Shown: piece after piece, positions 24,356 to 34,640 of the stretch
How positions within the stretch are numbered: the stretch's first letter is position 1
Layout of the letters: each line of letters opens with the position of its first letter
Source of the DNA: JAXDMU01 sp963762435
GTDB taxonomy: Bacteria > Pseudomonadota > Alphaproteobacteria > ATCC43930 > CGMCC-115725
Assembly: GCA_963762435.1 (NCBI GenBank)
Contig: CAVXLN010000008.1
Coordinates: 434,001-498,000 of the forward strand
Direction of reading: 5' to 3'
Length of the DNA: 64,000 bases
Position numbers and translations under genes: made by a program
The notes under the pieces: generated by a model
What the model saw: only the letters and a program-made list of their open reading frames with translations
The model's database searches: none
Told to the model about the DNA's origin: nothing

Positions 24356-27300
24356 ATGGCCCATTTCCTCGATGTTCTCGCCGACCGCGTGCTGCTTTGC
24401 GACGGCGGCATGGGCTCGCGCGTCCAGGCGACGCATCTCGATGTCGAGCGCGACTATCTCGGCCACGAGAATTGCACCGACATTCTGTGCGAAAGCCGGC
24501 CCGATCTCGTGCGCGCGATCCATGTGGGCTATCTCGAGGCCGGCGCCGACATGGTCGAGACCAACAGTTTCGGCTCCTCGCCCATCACGCTCGGCGAGTT
24601 CGGCATCGCCGACAAGGCCTATGCGCTCAGCAAGCGGGCGGCGGAGCTGGCACGCGAGGCGGTCGACAGCTTCGTCAACGACCGGCCGCGTTTCGTGCTG
24701 GGCTCGGTCGGGCCGGGCACCAGGCTGCCGACGCTGGGCCATATCGATTACCAGACGCTCGAGGATGCGCTGGCGATCCAGTGCTCGGGCCTCATTGCCG
24801 GCGGCGCCGACGCGATCCTGATCGAGACCTGCCAGGATCCCCTTCAGATCAAGGCGGCCGTCAACGGCGCCAAGCGCGCCCGGACCGAGGGCGGCAAACC
24901 CGATCTCGCCATCATGGTGCAGGTCACGGTCGAGACGACCGGCAGCCTGCTGGTCGGCGCCGATATCGCGGCGGCGGCCACCATCGTCAAGGCGCTCGAC
25001 GTGCCGCTCCTGGGCCTCAATTGCGCCACCGGTCCGCAGGAGATGACCGAGCATGTCAAATGGCTGGGCCAGAACTGGACCGGCCTGATCTCGATCCAGC
25101 CCAATGCCGGCCTGCCGGAACTGGTCGACGGCAAGGCGCATTATCCACTGGGCGCCAACGAGCTGGCGCAATGGATGGAGCGTTTCGTTACCGAGGACGG
25201 CATCAATCTCTGCGGCGGCTGCTGCGGCACCGACGTGCCGCACATCCAGGCGCTCGATGCGATGCTGAAGCGCTTGGGCGAGGGTGACCGGCCGGCGCCG
25301 CAAAAACGCAGCTCGGTCTGGGTCCCGGGCGTGGCTTCGCTCTACAACCAGGTGCCGTTCCGGCAGGAAAACGCCTTTCTCTCGATCGGCGAGCGCTGCA
25401 ATGCCAACGGTTCGAAGAAGTTCCGCGAGCTGCAGGAGCGCGGCGATTGGGATGGCTGCGTCGAGATGGGGCGCGAGCAGGTCAAGGAAGGCTCGCACAC
25501 GCTCGATGTCTGCACCGCCTTCGTCGGCCGCGACGAGGTGGCCGAGATGACCGAGGTGGTGAGCCGCATGCGCGGGCGCCATCTCGGCGCCGCTCGTCAT
25601 CGATTCGACCGAGCTCAATGTGCTCGAGGCGGCGCTCAAGCTCTATGGCGGCAAGCCAATCCTCAACTCGATCAATTTCGAGGATGGCGAGGAGCCCGCC
25701 ACGAAGCGGATGGAGCTCGCGCGCCGGTTCGGCACCGCCGTGATCGCGCTTACCATCGATGAAGCCGGCATGGCCAAGACGGCCGATGCCAAGCTCGACA
25801 TCGCCAAGCGCCTCTACGAGTTCGCCTGCGTGAAGCACGGCCTGGCACCCTCGGATCTCATGTTCGATCCGCTCACCTTCACGATCGCGACCGGCAACGA
25901 GGACGACCGCAAGCTCGGGCTCGAGACGCTCGACGGCATCGAGCGCATCGCCAAGGCGATGCCGGAATGCCAGATCATCCTCGGCCTCTCCAATATCTCC
26001 TTCGGCTTCAACCCGGCGGCGCGGCATGTGCTGAACTCGGTGTTCCTGGATCACGCCGTCCGGCGCGGCATGACCGGCGCCATCGTGCATGTCTCCAAGA
26101 TCATGCCGCTCCACAAGATCCCGGAGGAGGAGGTGCGCGTCGCCGAGGATCTGATCTTCGATCGCCGGCGCGACGGCTATGATCCGTTGCATGCCTTCAT
26201 GGCGCTCTTCCAGGACCGCAAGGCCGCCGCCTCGGCCAAGAAGGCGCGGCCCGAGGATGTGGCCGAGCGCTTGAAGCAGCGCATCGTCGATGGCGACCGC
26301 ATCGGCATCGAGGCGGATCTCGACGAGGCGATGGGGAAATACCCGCCGCTCGACATCATCAACACCATCCTCTTGGACGGCATGAAGGTGGTGGGCGAGC
26401 TCTTCGGCGCCGGCAAGATGCAGCTGCCCTTCGTGCTGCAATCGGCCGAGACGATGAAGACGGCGGTGGCCTTCCTCGAACCGCATATGGAGCGGGTCGA
26501 GGGCCAGCAGAAGGGCACGATCGTGCTCGCGACCGTCAAGGGCGATGTCCACGATATCGGCAAGAACTTGGTCGACATCATCCTGACCAACAATGGCTAC
26601 AAGGTGGTCAATCTCGGCATCAAGCAGCCGATCGCATCCATCCTCGAAGCCGCCATCGCGCACAAGGCCGATGCCGTCGGCATGTCCGGCCTGCTGGTCA
26701 AATCGACCGTGGTGATGCGCGAGAATCTGGAAGAGATGAGTCGCAACAGCCTGGGCATCCCCGTGATCCTGGGCGGTGCGGCGCTCACCCGCCGCTATGT
26801 CGAGGATGATTGCGTGCGCGCTTACGGCTCAGGCCGTGTCGCCTACGCCCGCGACGCGTTCGACGGGCTCGACCTCATGGAAAAGGTCGTGACCGGCCGG
26901 TTCGATGGCTGGCTCGCCGAGCTTCAGGAAAAGCGCGTCGGTCGCCCGGTCAATACGCGCCGCACGCTGGGCCAGGCCGCCGATGCGAAGCCGCTCCGGC
27001 CGGTCGATATCGACGAGATCCGCACGCGCCGGAACGAGCTGACGCGCGGATTGCCCGTGCCGGTGCCGCCCTTCTGGGGTGCCAGCGTGATCGAGCGTGC
27101 GCCGGTCAAGGCGCTCCTGCCGTTCTTGAATGAGCGGATGCTCTATCAATTCCATTGGGGCTATCGCAAGGACGGCCGCACGCTCGACGAGTTCAAGGCC
27201 TGGGCCCAGCGCGAGCTCAGGCCGACGCTCAGCCGCATCCTCGAGGAGGCGATCGCCGGCGACATCCTGGCGCCGCAGGCGGCCTACGGCTATTGGCGCT

Positions 27301-27848
27301 GTGCCGCCGAGGGCAATGACGTGATCCTCTTCGCCGAGGACGGGCGCCGGGAGCTGGCGCGCTTCGCCTTCCCGCGCCAGAACAAGGAGGGCGGGCTCTG
27401 CATCGCCGATTTCTTCCGCGATGTGAATGATGCCGAGCGCGACGTGATCGGGCTTCAGGTCGTGACCATGGGCGACCGCGCCTCGACCGTGGCGCGCGAC
27501 TGGTTCGCCCAGAATCGCTACCAGGATTACCTCTATCTCCACGGCCTCTCGGTCGAGATGGCGGAGGCGATGGCCGAATATGTCCATAAGCGGATTCGCG
27601 GCCAGCTGGGCTTCGCCGCCGAGGAGGCGCGCGATCTGGAGGGCATGCTCGCCCAAGGTTATCGCGGCTCGCGCTATTCTTTCGGCTATCCGGCCTGCCC
27701 GAACCTGGCGGACCAGCGGCAGATCCTCGATCTCCTGAAGGCCTCGGAGCTCGGCATCACGCTTTCAGAGGAAGATCAGCTCGAGCCGGAGCAATCGACG
27801 AGCGCCATCGTCGTGCATCACCCGCAGGCGAAGTACTTCTCGGTGTGA
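24356..27848 (+). pseudogene. metH: Cobalamin-dependent methionine synthase, interrupted by one extra base
   Basis: The gene carries all four MetH modules. Homocysteine-binding domain: about residues 1-310, with zinc cysteines in NCATG and GGCCGTD. Pterin-binding domain starts at FLSIGERCNANGSKKF. Cobalamin module: cap, then VKGDVHDIGKNLVDI (bases about 26535-26580) with the cobalt-ligand His. C-terminal activation domain: RGSRYSFGYPACPNL. Reading frame changes near 25574-25576: one G too many in GGG turns RMRGAISAPLVIDSTE into an out-of-frame tail. Removing one G restores a continuous protein of about 1,163 residues. Both halves are fully conserved, so this is a very recent lesion or a sequence error. 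MetH methylates homocysteine with methyl-THF from MetF. Confidence 0.88.
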
Positions 27849-27864
27849 CGGCGGCCGAGCCCGG

Positions 27865-28089
27865 TCAGCTTTTGACGTTCTTGTCCTTGCCGTTGCCGCC
27901 GGTATCGAGCCGCTCGAAATTATGCGTATCGGTGGTCGAGACGCCATTGTCGCTCGTGGCGGCGTCGGGGATGTGCGAACCGGTCGTGCTGCTCTCGCGC
28001 AGCGCATGCTTTGCGAAGGCGGAGGGGTCAGGCGCATCGCACGCGGCAAGGGTCAGGAAGACGACGGCCAAGGCAACGATACGCAACAT
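27865..28089 (-). CDS. Small lipoprotein, tandem family member 1
   Basis: The 74-residue protein has a short signal peptide (MLRIVALAVVFLTLAAC) with lipobox LAAC, so the mature lipoprotein starts at Cys17. The mature part has the family core CDAPDPSAFAKHALRESS, then TGSHIPDAATSDNGV, then THNFERL and a lysine-rich end. It is the first of four neighbouring paralogues on this strand. Function is unknown. The start is chosen at the lipoprotein signal; the frame is open upstream without similarity. Confidence 0.75.
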   Translation of the reverse strand: MLRIVALAVVFLTLAACDAPDPSAFAKHALRESSTTGSHIPDAATSDNGVSTTDTHNFERLDTGGNGKDKNVKS

Positions 28090-28165
28090 GCGGCTCTCCA
28101 CTTTCAAGCGATCTGGATGCCGCAACACTGCAAGATCGACGCCACCTATAGGTGACAGGCCCGCC

Positions 28166-28384
28166 TTACGACCCGCCAGGCGGCTTCCCCAGGCCCCGCT
28201 GATCCAGCCGCTCGATATCGTGCGTATTGCTCGTCGTGACCCCGCTGTCGCTGGTCGCGGCGTCGGGGATATGCGAGCCGGTGGAGCTCTCACGCAGTGC
28301 ATGCTTCGGGAAGGCGGAAGGATCGGGGGCATCGCACGCGGCGAGCGGCAATAGGACGGCGGCGAAGGCAATAACTCGCAACAT
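28166..28384 (-). CDS. Small lipoprotein, tandem family member 2
   Basis: The 72-residue protein has lipobox LAAC (Cys17) and the core CDAPDPSAFPKHALRESS, then GSHIPDAATSDSGVTTS and THDIERL. It is closest to member 1, differing mainly in the signal peptide and tail, which suggests a recent duplication. The start at 28384 follows AGGAG on the coding strand. The frame is open 11 codons upstream (MEPASSVRS), but the ribosome binding site favours the inner ATG. Function is unknown. Confidence 0.75.
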   Translation of the reverse strand: MLRVIAFAAVLLPLAACDAPDPSAFPKHALRESSTGSHIPDAATSDSGVTTSNTHDIERLDQRGLGKPPGGS

Positions 28385-28471
28385 AAAATTGCTCCTAACT
28401 GAAGAAGCCGGCTCCAAGATGCGCGTAGCAGAATCGAAGTCGTTCGGATTACGCGCCGCTCCCGGACGATC

Positions 28472-28521
28472 AGATCAATATTCGCCGGCTGGGTTGTTTC
28501 ACCCCAGCCGGATCTTGATCT
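28472..28521. repeat. 50-bp palindromic intergenic repeat, copy B
   Basis: It has the same length and layout as copy A: outer arms AGATCAATAT (28472-28481) and ATCTTGATCT (28512-28521), inner stem CCGGCTGGG (28485-28493) with CCCAGCCGG (28503-28511). Relative to copy A one arm has T to C and the other A to G, so pairing is kept. It lies between lipoprotein genes 2 and 3 and its last two bases are inside the stop codon of gene 3. Confidence 0.8.
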
Positions 28522-28726
28522 AAAGCCCGCCCTCGCCCCTCACCGTGCGTTCGATTGTATGCTGGTCTGTCGTCGTGCTCTCATCCAGCAGCTTGGCGGT
28601 ATCGGCGATGCGCGAGCCGGTCACGACTTTGTCGTGCAGCGCATGCTTGGGGAAGTCCGCGGCATCCGGTGCATCGCAGGCCGCAAGCGCCAGCCCGGCC
28701 AGCATCATGACAATCAGGCGAGACAT
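28520..28726 (-). CDS. Small lipoprotein, tandem family member 3 (divergent)
   Basis: The 68-residue protein has lipobox LAAC (Cys17) and the core CDAPDAADFPKHALHD, then TGSRIADTAK and QHTIERT. It is the most divergent of the four but keeps the FxKHAL and TGSxI boxes. The palindromic repeat runs into its stop codon, so the repeat probably inserted at, or helps form, its 3' end. Function is unknown. Confidence 0.72.
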   Translation of the reverse strand: MSRLIVMMLAGLALAACDAPDAADFPKHALHDKVVTGSRIADTAKLLDESTTTDQHTIERTVRGEGGL

Positions 28727-28813
28727 TCCAAAGCGCTCCGAGGAATTCCCTAGCCTAAAGATCCGACATCCCGCGAAACAGGAAACGAGCGATGGCCGGA
28801 TTTCCCGGCCCCA

Positions 28814-29044
28814 TCAATGGCCGCCGTTGCTGCCGCCGCCCAGCCCGTTGCCGCCCGAGGTGATGCGCTGGATCTGGTGGGTGTTGTCGGTCGAGACGGT
28901 ATCACCCGTCGAATCGCTGCTCGAGATATGCGAACCGGTGGACGCGTTCTCGCGCAGCGCATGTTTCGGGAAGGAAGACGGATCGGGCGTATCGCAGGCG
29001 GCAAGCGGCAACAGGGCAATGGTCAGGGCAACAATGCGCAACAT
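28814..29044 (-). CDS. Small lipoprotein, tandem family member 4
   Basis: The 76-residue protein has signal MLRIVALTIALLPLAAC with lipobox LAAC (Cys17), core CDTPDPSSFPKHALREN, then STGSHISSSDSTGD, then THQIQRI, and a Gly-rich tail ending in GGGSNGGH. It is first in the direction of transcription. An alternative start six codons upstream (29062) exists. Like its neighbours it should be exported and lipidated; there is no known function. Confidence 0.75.
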   Translation of the reverse strand: MLRIVALTIALLPLAACDTPDPSSFPKHALRENASTGSHISSSDSTGDTVSTDNTHQIQRITSGGNGLGGGSNGGH

Positions 29045-29154
29045 GAGCCTCTCCAAGATCAATCACTCTCCACGCTGCGCCATCGCGCAGCCAGGGCTAG
29101 GCCCATTTAAAGCATGAATTGTTCCACCCTATCAAGCCGCCGTTCGTAGCTGCC

Positions 29155-30126
29155 TCAAGAGATCTCTTCGGCATGATGGCAAGCGACGAGACGGTTCTCG
29201 ATCGGCCTCAACTGAGGCAGGACCGACCGGCAGATCTCCGTCGCATAAGGACAGCGGCCATGAAAGGCGCAGCCGGGCGGCGGCGCCAAGGGCGAGGGCA
29301 GCTCGCCCGAAATGCTGACCGGCTGAAGGCGCCTTCGCGCTTCGATCGTGGGCGTGGCGGCCAGCAGCATCCGCGTGTAGGGATGGCGCGGCTCGGCGAA
29401 GATCGCCGTCTTCGGCCCGTGCTCCACGACCCGGCCGAGATACATGACCAGCACTTCATTGGCGATATGTTGCACAACCGATAGGTCATGGCTGATGAAA
29501 AGATAGGCGAGGCCGAACTCGTCCTGCAGATCCATCATCAGGTTCAGCACTTGCGCCCGGATCGACACGTCGAGCGCTGAGACCGGCTCGTCGGCGACGA
29601 CGATGCGCGGCCTGGTCATGAGTGCGCGGGCAATCGCAATGCGCTGGCGCTGCCCGCCCGAGAACATGTGCGGATAGCGGCCATAATGATCAGGCCTGAG
29701 GCCGACTTTGGCCATCATGGCGCGTGCCGAATCCTCGCGCTGTCGCCGATCGCGCTCGCCATTGATGATCAACGGCTCCTCCAGCGCCTGGCCGACCGTC
29801 TTGCGCGGATTGAGCGAGCCGTAAGGGTTCTGGAACACCATCTGCACGGCCAGGCGCTGCGCCTGCCGCGCGGCGTGCGGCACGTCGCGCGTGGGCGCCC
29901 CGTCGATCGCGAGATCGCCGCCATCCGGCGTCTCGAGCAGGCAGGCCATGCGGGCGAGGGTCGATTTTCCGCAGCCCGATTCGCCGACGATGGCGAGCGT
30001 CTCGCCACCCGCGAGCGTGAAGGAGACGTCCTCGACTGCCTTGATCAGCGCCCGCTTGCGCCACCAGCCGCCGCCGATCGGATAGTGCCGGCGCAGCGAT
30101 GTCGCCGTCATCACGGGCTCGGTCAT
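29155..30126 (-). CDS. dppF: Peptide ABC transporter, ATP-binding subunit DppF
   Basis: The 323-residue ATPase has Walker A GESGCGKST (about 49-57), Q-loop QNPYGSLNPR, signature FSGGQRQRIAIAR, Walker B IVVADEP and the H-loop SHDLSVV. The OppF/DppF C-terminal domain (FHGRCPYATEICRS) contains the cysteine cluster of this subfamily. It powers di/oligopeptide uptake with DppD. Its start overlaps the dppD stop by four bases. It is the last gene of a dppABCDF operon. Confidence 0.93.
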   Translation of the reverse strand: MTEPVMTATSLRRHYPIGGGWWRKRALIKAVEDVSFTLAGGETLAIVGESGCGKSTLARMACLLETPDGGDLAIDGAPTRDVPHAARQAQRLAVQMVFQNPYGSLNPRKTVGQALEEPLIINGERDRRQREDSARAMMAKVGLRPDHYGRYPHMFSGGQRQRIAIARALMTRPRIVVADEPVSALDVSIRAQVLNLMMDLQDEFGLAYLFISHDLSVVQHIANEVLVMYLGRVVEHGPKTAIFAEPRHPYTRMLLAATPTIEARRRLQPVSISGELPSPLAPPPGCAFHGRCPYATEICRSVLPQLRPIENRLVACHHAEEIS

Positions 30127-31085
30127 AGCATTCCATCCAGCGGATAGAGGCAGCGCGCGCGCCTTCCGCCCGGGCCTTCCAGCGGCGGCCGCTCGGCCAC
30201 GCAGCGCTCGGTCGCATAAGCGCAGCGCGGGTTGAACAGGCAGCCCGGCGGCCGATCGTCGATGCCCGGCACGATGCCGGGAATGGTCGGCAGCCGCCGG
30301 CGCCCGACGGCCCGCTCCGGCAGCGCATCGAGCAATGCCGCCGTATAGGGATGGCGCGGGGCGGCGAAGAGCGCGGATGCCGGCGCTTCCTCGACCATCT
30401 GGCCGGCATACATGACCTGCACGCGCCGGGCCGTCTCGGCCACCACGCCCATATCATGCGTGATCAGGATCAGCCCCATCTGGCGCTCGCGCTGCAGCGA
30501 CATCAGCAAATCCAGGATCTGCTTCTGGATCGTGACATCGAGCGCCGTCGTCGGCTCGTCCGCGATCAGGAGCCGCGGATTGCAGGCGATCGCCATGGCG
30601 ATCATGACGCGTTGATTCATCCCGCCCGACAGCTGGTGCGGAAAGCTTGAAAGCCGCGTCTCCGGTGCCGGAATGCCGATCTGGTGCAGGAGCTCGACGA
30701 CCCGCGCACGAACCTCCTGGCGCGGCAGGTCGAGATGGGTCTTCAGCGCCTCCGCGATCTGCCAGCCGATGGAGAAGCACGGGTTGAGCGACGACATCGG
30801 CTCCTGGAACACCATCGCGATGTCCTTGCCGACGAGCCGCCGCCGCGCGCGCGGGCTGATGTTCAGAAGGTCGATGCCGTCGAAATTCATCCGGTCGGCC
30901 GTGACCTTGCCCGGATATGGGACGAGCCCCATCAGCGCCAGCATCGAGACGCTCTTGCCCGAGCCCGATTCGCCGACGATGCCCAGGATCTCGCCCGGCT
31001 CAAGCGAAAGGTCCAGCCCCTCGACGGCGCGAAACCGCCCGCGCGCCGTGGCGAACTCGACCGTGAGGTTGCGGATCTCGAGCAT
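30123..31085 (-). CDS. dppD: Peptide ABC transporter, ATP-binding subunit DppD
   Basis: The 320-residue ATPase has Walker A GESGSGKSV (about 37-45), QEPMSSLNP, signature LSGGMNQRVMIA, Walker B LLIADEP, H-loop THDMGVV and the OppD/F C-terminal FNPRCAYATERC cysteine domain. It forms a heterodimer with DppF. It is three bases from dppC. Confidence 0.93.
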   Translation of the reverse strand: MLEIRNLTVEFATARGRFRAVEGLDLSLEPGEILGIVGESGSGKSVSMLALMGLVPYPGKVTADRMNFDGIDLLNISPRARRRLVGKDIAMVFQEPMSSLNPCFSIGWQIAEALKTHLDLPRQEVRARVVELLHQIGIPAPETRLSSFPHQLSGGMNQRVMIAMAIACNPRLLIADEPTTALDVTIQKQILDLLMSLQRERQMGLILITHDMGVVAETARRVQVMYAGQMVEEAPASALFAAPRHPYTAALLDALPERAVGRRRLPTIPGIVPGIDDRPPGCLFNPRCAYATERCVAERPPLEGPGGRRARCLYPLDGML

Positions 31086-31088
31086 GGC

Positions 31089-31973
31089 TCAGCGCCTGAG
31101 CTTCGGGTCGAGCGCGTCGCGCAGCCCGTCGCCGAAGAGGTTGAAGGCCAGCACCGTGATCAGGATGGCCAAGCCCGGCAATGTCACCATCCACCAGGCG
31201 CGCTCGAGATATTGCAAGGCGCCCGACAGCATCGTGCCCCATTCGGGCGTCGGCGGCTGGGCACCCAGGCCGAGGAAGCCCAGCGCCGCCGCTTCGAGGA
31301 TCGCGTTCGAGAAGCCCAGTGTCGCCTGCACGATGAGCGGGGCCAAACAGTTCGGCAGCACGGTCGCCAGCATCAGCCGGACCGGCCCGGCGCCGGCGCA
31401 GCGCGACGCGGTGACATAATCGCGCGCCAGCTCCGACAAGGCCGAGGCGCGGATGAGGCGCGTGTAGTTCGGCAGCGTCACGACGGCCACGGCCAGCATC
31501 GCGTTGAACAGGCTCGGCCCCAGGATCGCGACCACCACGATGGCAAGCAGCAGGCTCGGAAAGGCCAGGATGATGTCCATGAGGCGCATGATCGCCGTAT
31601 CGACACTGCCGCCCAGCGCCGCCGCCGTCAGCCCCAGCGCCACGCCCAGCACGAGCGACAGCGTCACCACCACGGCGCCGATCAAGAGCGACAGGCGCGC
31701 GCCATGGACCAGGCGCGAGAACATGTCCCGGCCGATATCGTCGGTGCCGAGCGGGAATTCGAGGCTGCCGCCGGCCTGCCAGAAAGGCGGGCGCAGCAGG
31801 GCATCGCGGAACTGCTCGATCGGCGAATGCAGCGAGACGAGATCGGCGAACACCGCGAGCAACAGCAGCACCACCATGATCACGAGGCCCAGCACCGCCC
31901 CGCGATTCTCGGCGAAGCCGCGCCAGAACAGGCGGAACTCGCTGATCTCGGCGATCGGGGCCACGGCGCTCAT
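31089..31973 (-). CDS. dppC: Peptide ABC transporter permease DppC
   Basis: The 294-residue inner-membrane permease has an N-terminal OppC-type segment, a first helix at about 25-48, then GTDDIGRDMFSRLVHGARLSLLIG (the DppC hallmark) and further helices. The coupling-helix EAA loop is EAAALGFLGLGAQPPTPEWG. The start at 31973 overlaps the dppB stop (ATGA). The longer open frame upstream is antisense-like and lacks similarity. Confidence 0.93.
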   Translation of the reverse strand: MSAVAPIAEISEFRLFWRGFAENRGAVLGLVIMVVLLLLAVFADLVSLHSPIEQFRDALLRPPFWQAGGSLEFPLGTDDIGRDMFSRLVHGARLSLLIGAVVVTLSLVLGVALGLTAAALGGSVDTAIMRLMDIILAFPSLLLAIVVVAILGPSLFNAMLAVAVVTLPNYTRLIRASALSELARDYVTASRCAGAGPVRLMLATVLPNCLAPLIVQATLGFSNAILEAAALGFLGLGAQPPTPEWGTMLSGALQYLERAWWMVTLPGLAILITVLAFNLFGDGLRDALDPKLRR

Positions 31974-32977
31974 CGCCGGATCCTCGGATTGAGCATCCCG
32001 TAGGTGAGATCGACCGCGAGATTGACCAGGATGACCAGCGTCGCCACCAGCAGCACGCCGCTTTGCAGGACCGGATAGTCGCGCCGCTGCACGGATTCGA
32101 CCAGCCAATGACCGATGCCGGGCCAGGAAAAGATCGTCTCGGTCAGGATGGCGCCGCCGAGGAGGGCGCCGACCTGCAGCCCGATCACGGTCACGACCGG
32201 GATGAGCGCGTTCCGGAGCGCGTGGATCGCCACCACCCGAAAGCCCGACAGACCCTTGGCGCGCGCGGTGCGGATATAGTCCTCGCCCAGCACCTCCAGC
32301 ATGGAGGAGCGCGTCATGCGCGCGATCGTGGCGAGCGGGATGGTGCCCAGCACGATCGTCGGCAGGATCAGGTGGGCCACGACCGAGCCGAAGGCGCCGG
32401 CATCGTCGCTATAGAACAGCGAATCGATCAGCAGGAATCCCGTGCCGCCATCGATGAAATATTCCGCCCCGATCCGGCCCGAGACCGGCGTCCAGCCCAG
32501 CTGGACCGAGAAGACCAGGATCAACATCAGCCCCCACCACGGGATCGGCATCGAGGCGCCAGTGACGGAGGCGCCCATGAGGCCGTAATCGAAGGCGGAG
32601 CCGCGCCTGACCGCCGCGATCATGCCGAGCGGCAAGCCCAGAATGACGGCGAAGGCGAGTGCGGACAGCGACAGCTCGACCGTCGCCGGGAACAGGTTCG
32701 CGAATTCCTGCCAGACCGGCTGCTGCGTCACGACCGAATGGCCGAGATCGCCCGACAGCACCTGGGTTTCATAATGGAGGAATTGCTGCCAGAGCGGCTG
32801 GTCGAGGCCTAGATCGTGGCGCAGCTGCGCCAGCCGCTCGGGGGCGATGCCGCGCTCGCCCACGCGCACCTCGATCGGATCGCCCGGCACCAGCCGGATC
32901 AGCATGAAGGACAGCAAGGTCACGCCGAGGAAGGTCGGGATGACCAGGCTGATCCGGCGGAGGACGAAACCCAGCAC
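31970..32977 (-). CDS. dppB: Peptide ABC transporter permease DppB
   Basis: The 335-residue permease has the OppB/DppB N terminus (FVLRRISLVIPTFLGVTLLSF, then IRLVPGDP), six predicted helices, and the EAA region VIGLQVGALLGGAILTETIFSWPGIGHW. It forms the translocation channel with DppC. dppA lies five bases upstream and dppC overlaps its end by four bases. Confidence 0.93.
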   Translation of the reverse strand: MLGFVLRRISLVIPTFLGVTLLSFMLIRLVPGDPIEVRVGERGIAPERLAQLRHDLGLDQPLWQQFLHYETQVLSGDLGHSVVTQQPVWQEFANLFPATVELSLSALAFAVILGLPLGMIAAVRRGSAFDYGLMGASVTGASMPIPWWGLMLILVFSVQLGWTPVSGRIGAEYFIDGGTGFLLIDSLFYSDDAGAFGSVVAHLILPTIVLGTIPLATIARMTRSSMLEVLGEDYIRTARAKGLSGFRVVAIHALRNALIPVVTVIGLQVGALLGGAILTETIFSWPGIGHWLVESVQRRDYPVLQSGVLLVATLVILVNLAVDLTYGMLNPRIRR

Positions 32978-32982
32978 AGGCG

Positions 32983-34579
32983 CTACTGCAGATCCGTCTC
33001 GTCGAACTGATGCTTGCCGAACGGGCTCATCTTGTAGCCCGTCACGTTCTTCGCCATCGGCAGATAGACGACCGAATGCGCGATGAGGAAGAACGGCGCC
33101 TCCTCATGCATGATGATCTGCGCCTGGCGGTACAATTCGGCGCGCGCCCCCTGGTCGGTCAGCGTCACAGCCTTGGTGATCAGATCGTCGAACGGATGGA
33201 AGCACCATTTGGCGACATTGCCGCCGCCCGGCCGCGCCGCGGTGCAGCCCGCCAGCGGGCCGAAGAAATTGTCGGGGTCGCCATTGTCGCCGGTCCAGCC
33301 CAGCTCGACCATCATATGCTCGCCGGCCTGGGCGCGTTTCCGATACTCGCCCCATTCGTAGGAGACGATGTTGGCCTTGACGCCGACCTTGGCGAGATCC
33401 GACTGCATCAGCTCGGCGATGCGCCGCGCATCGGGATTGTAGGGCCGCTGCACCGGCATGGCCCAGAGATCGGTCTCGAAGCCGTTGGGATACCCCGCCT
33501 CGGCCAGCAGCTTCTTGGCCGCCTCCACATCATGCGGGTAATCCTTGATCTCGCTGTCATAGGACCAGATGGTCGGCGGGATCAGCGTGCGTCGCGGGTT
33601 GCCCCGCCCCCTGGAACACCGCGTCGAGGATCGATTTCTTGTCGATCGCCATCGACAGCGCCTGGCGCACGCGCTTGTCGTCCAACGGCTTCTTCTGCGT
33701 GTTGAAGGCGAGATAGCCGATATTGAGCCCGGGCTGCTCCAGCATCTGCAGCTTGGGGTCGGCTTTGATCGCCGGCAGATCGGCGATGTTGGGATAAGGC
33801 ACCACCTGGCATTCGCCGGCCCGAAGCTTGGCCAGCCGCACGGCCGGGTCCTTGGTGATGGCGAAGACCAGCGCGTCGAGCTTCGCCTTCGGCCCCCAAT
33901 AATCGGCGAAGCGCTTGTAGCGGATGATCGAATCCTTCTGGTACTGGACGAACTCGAAGGGGCCGGTGCCGATCGGCTGCTGATCCATCAGTTCGGGTTT
34001 GCCCGCCTTCAGCAGCGTCGAGCCATACTCGGCCGACAGGATCGCCGCGAAATCCATGGCGAGATCGGCCAGGAACGGCGCCTGCGGCTCGTTGAGCTCG
34101 ATCCGGACTGTGTAATCGTCGAGCTTGTCGACCGATTTCAGCAGCTTCGGGAAGTTCATGTCGTTGAAATAGTCGTAGGCGCCGCCCGACACGTTGTGGA
34201 ACGGATGGTCCGCCTGCCATTGCCGGTCGAACGAGAACAGTACGTCATCGGCATCGAAGTCGCGGCTGGGCGTGAACAGGCTGTTCTTCTGCCATTTGAC
34301 GCCATGGCGCAGATGGAAGGTGAAGCTCTTGCCGTCCTGGCTTACGTCCCAGCTTTCCGCCAGTCCCGGCTCGAGCTCGGTCGAGCCCAGCTTGAACTGC
34401 ACCAGGTGATTGTAGATCGGCAGGCTGGCATCGAAGGAGGTGCCGGTCGTGTTGATCTGCGGATTGAAATTCTCGGGCGAACCCTCGGAGCAGAAGACCA
34501 GCGTCTTGGCCTCGGCCGCCGTACCCCAAGCGAGCGCGACAAGAGCGGCAGTCAGGCGGGCGAGGCGCACGATCGGCAT
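32983..34579 (-). pseudogene. dppA: Peptide ABC transporter substrate-binding protein, interrupted by one extra base
   Basis: The N-terminal part (start 34579) has a Sec signal peptide (about 1-25, ending AEA) and the SBP_bac_5 domain: FCSEGSPENFNPQINTTGTS, LEPGLAESWDVSQDG, TPSRDFDADDVLFSF and QPIGTGPFEF. The frame ends prematurely after QPATHADPADHLVL. In the +1 frame the expected TLIPPTIWSYDSEIKDYP follows, then the C-terminal lobe (AKKLLAEAGYPNG, GWTGDNGDPDNFF). The extra base is near 33589. Removing it yields about 531 residues. It is the periplasmic receptor of the dpp operon. Both parts are conserved, so a recent event or a sequence error is likely. Confidence 0.88.
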
Positions 34580-34640
34580 CCTTTTGCAAACGAAGGCTTG
34601 GCCGGTCTTAGACCACATGAGCGAGGCCGGTCAATTCGTG

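Noticed and set aside
24356..27848. Programmed frameshifting in metH
   Set aside because: There is no slippery heptamer or recoding stem at 25574, and MetH is not known to use recoding; a one-base insertion is simpler.
27865..29044. The spaced lipoprotein genes as a CRISPR-like repeat array
   Set aside because: The similarity is at protein level over whole genes with intact signal peptides, not short identical DNA repeats with unique spacers.
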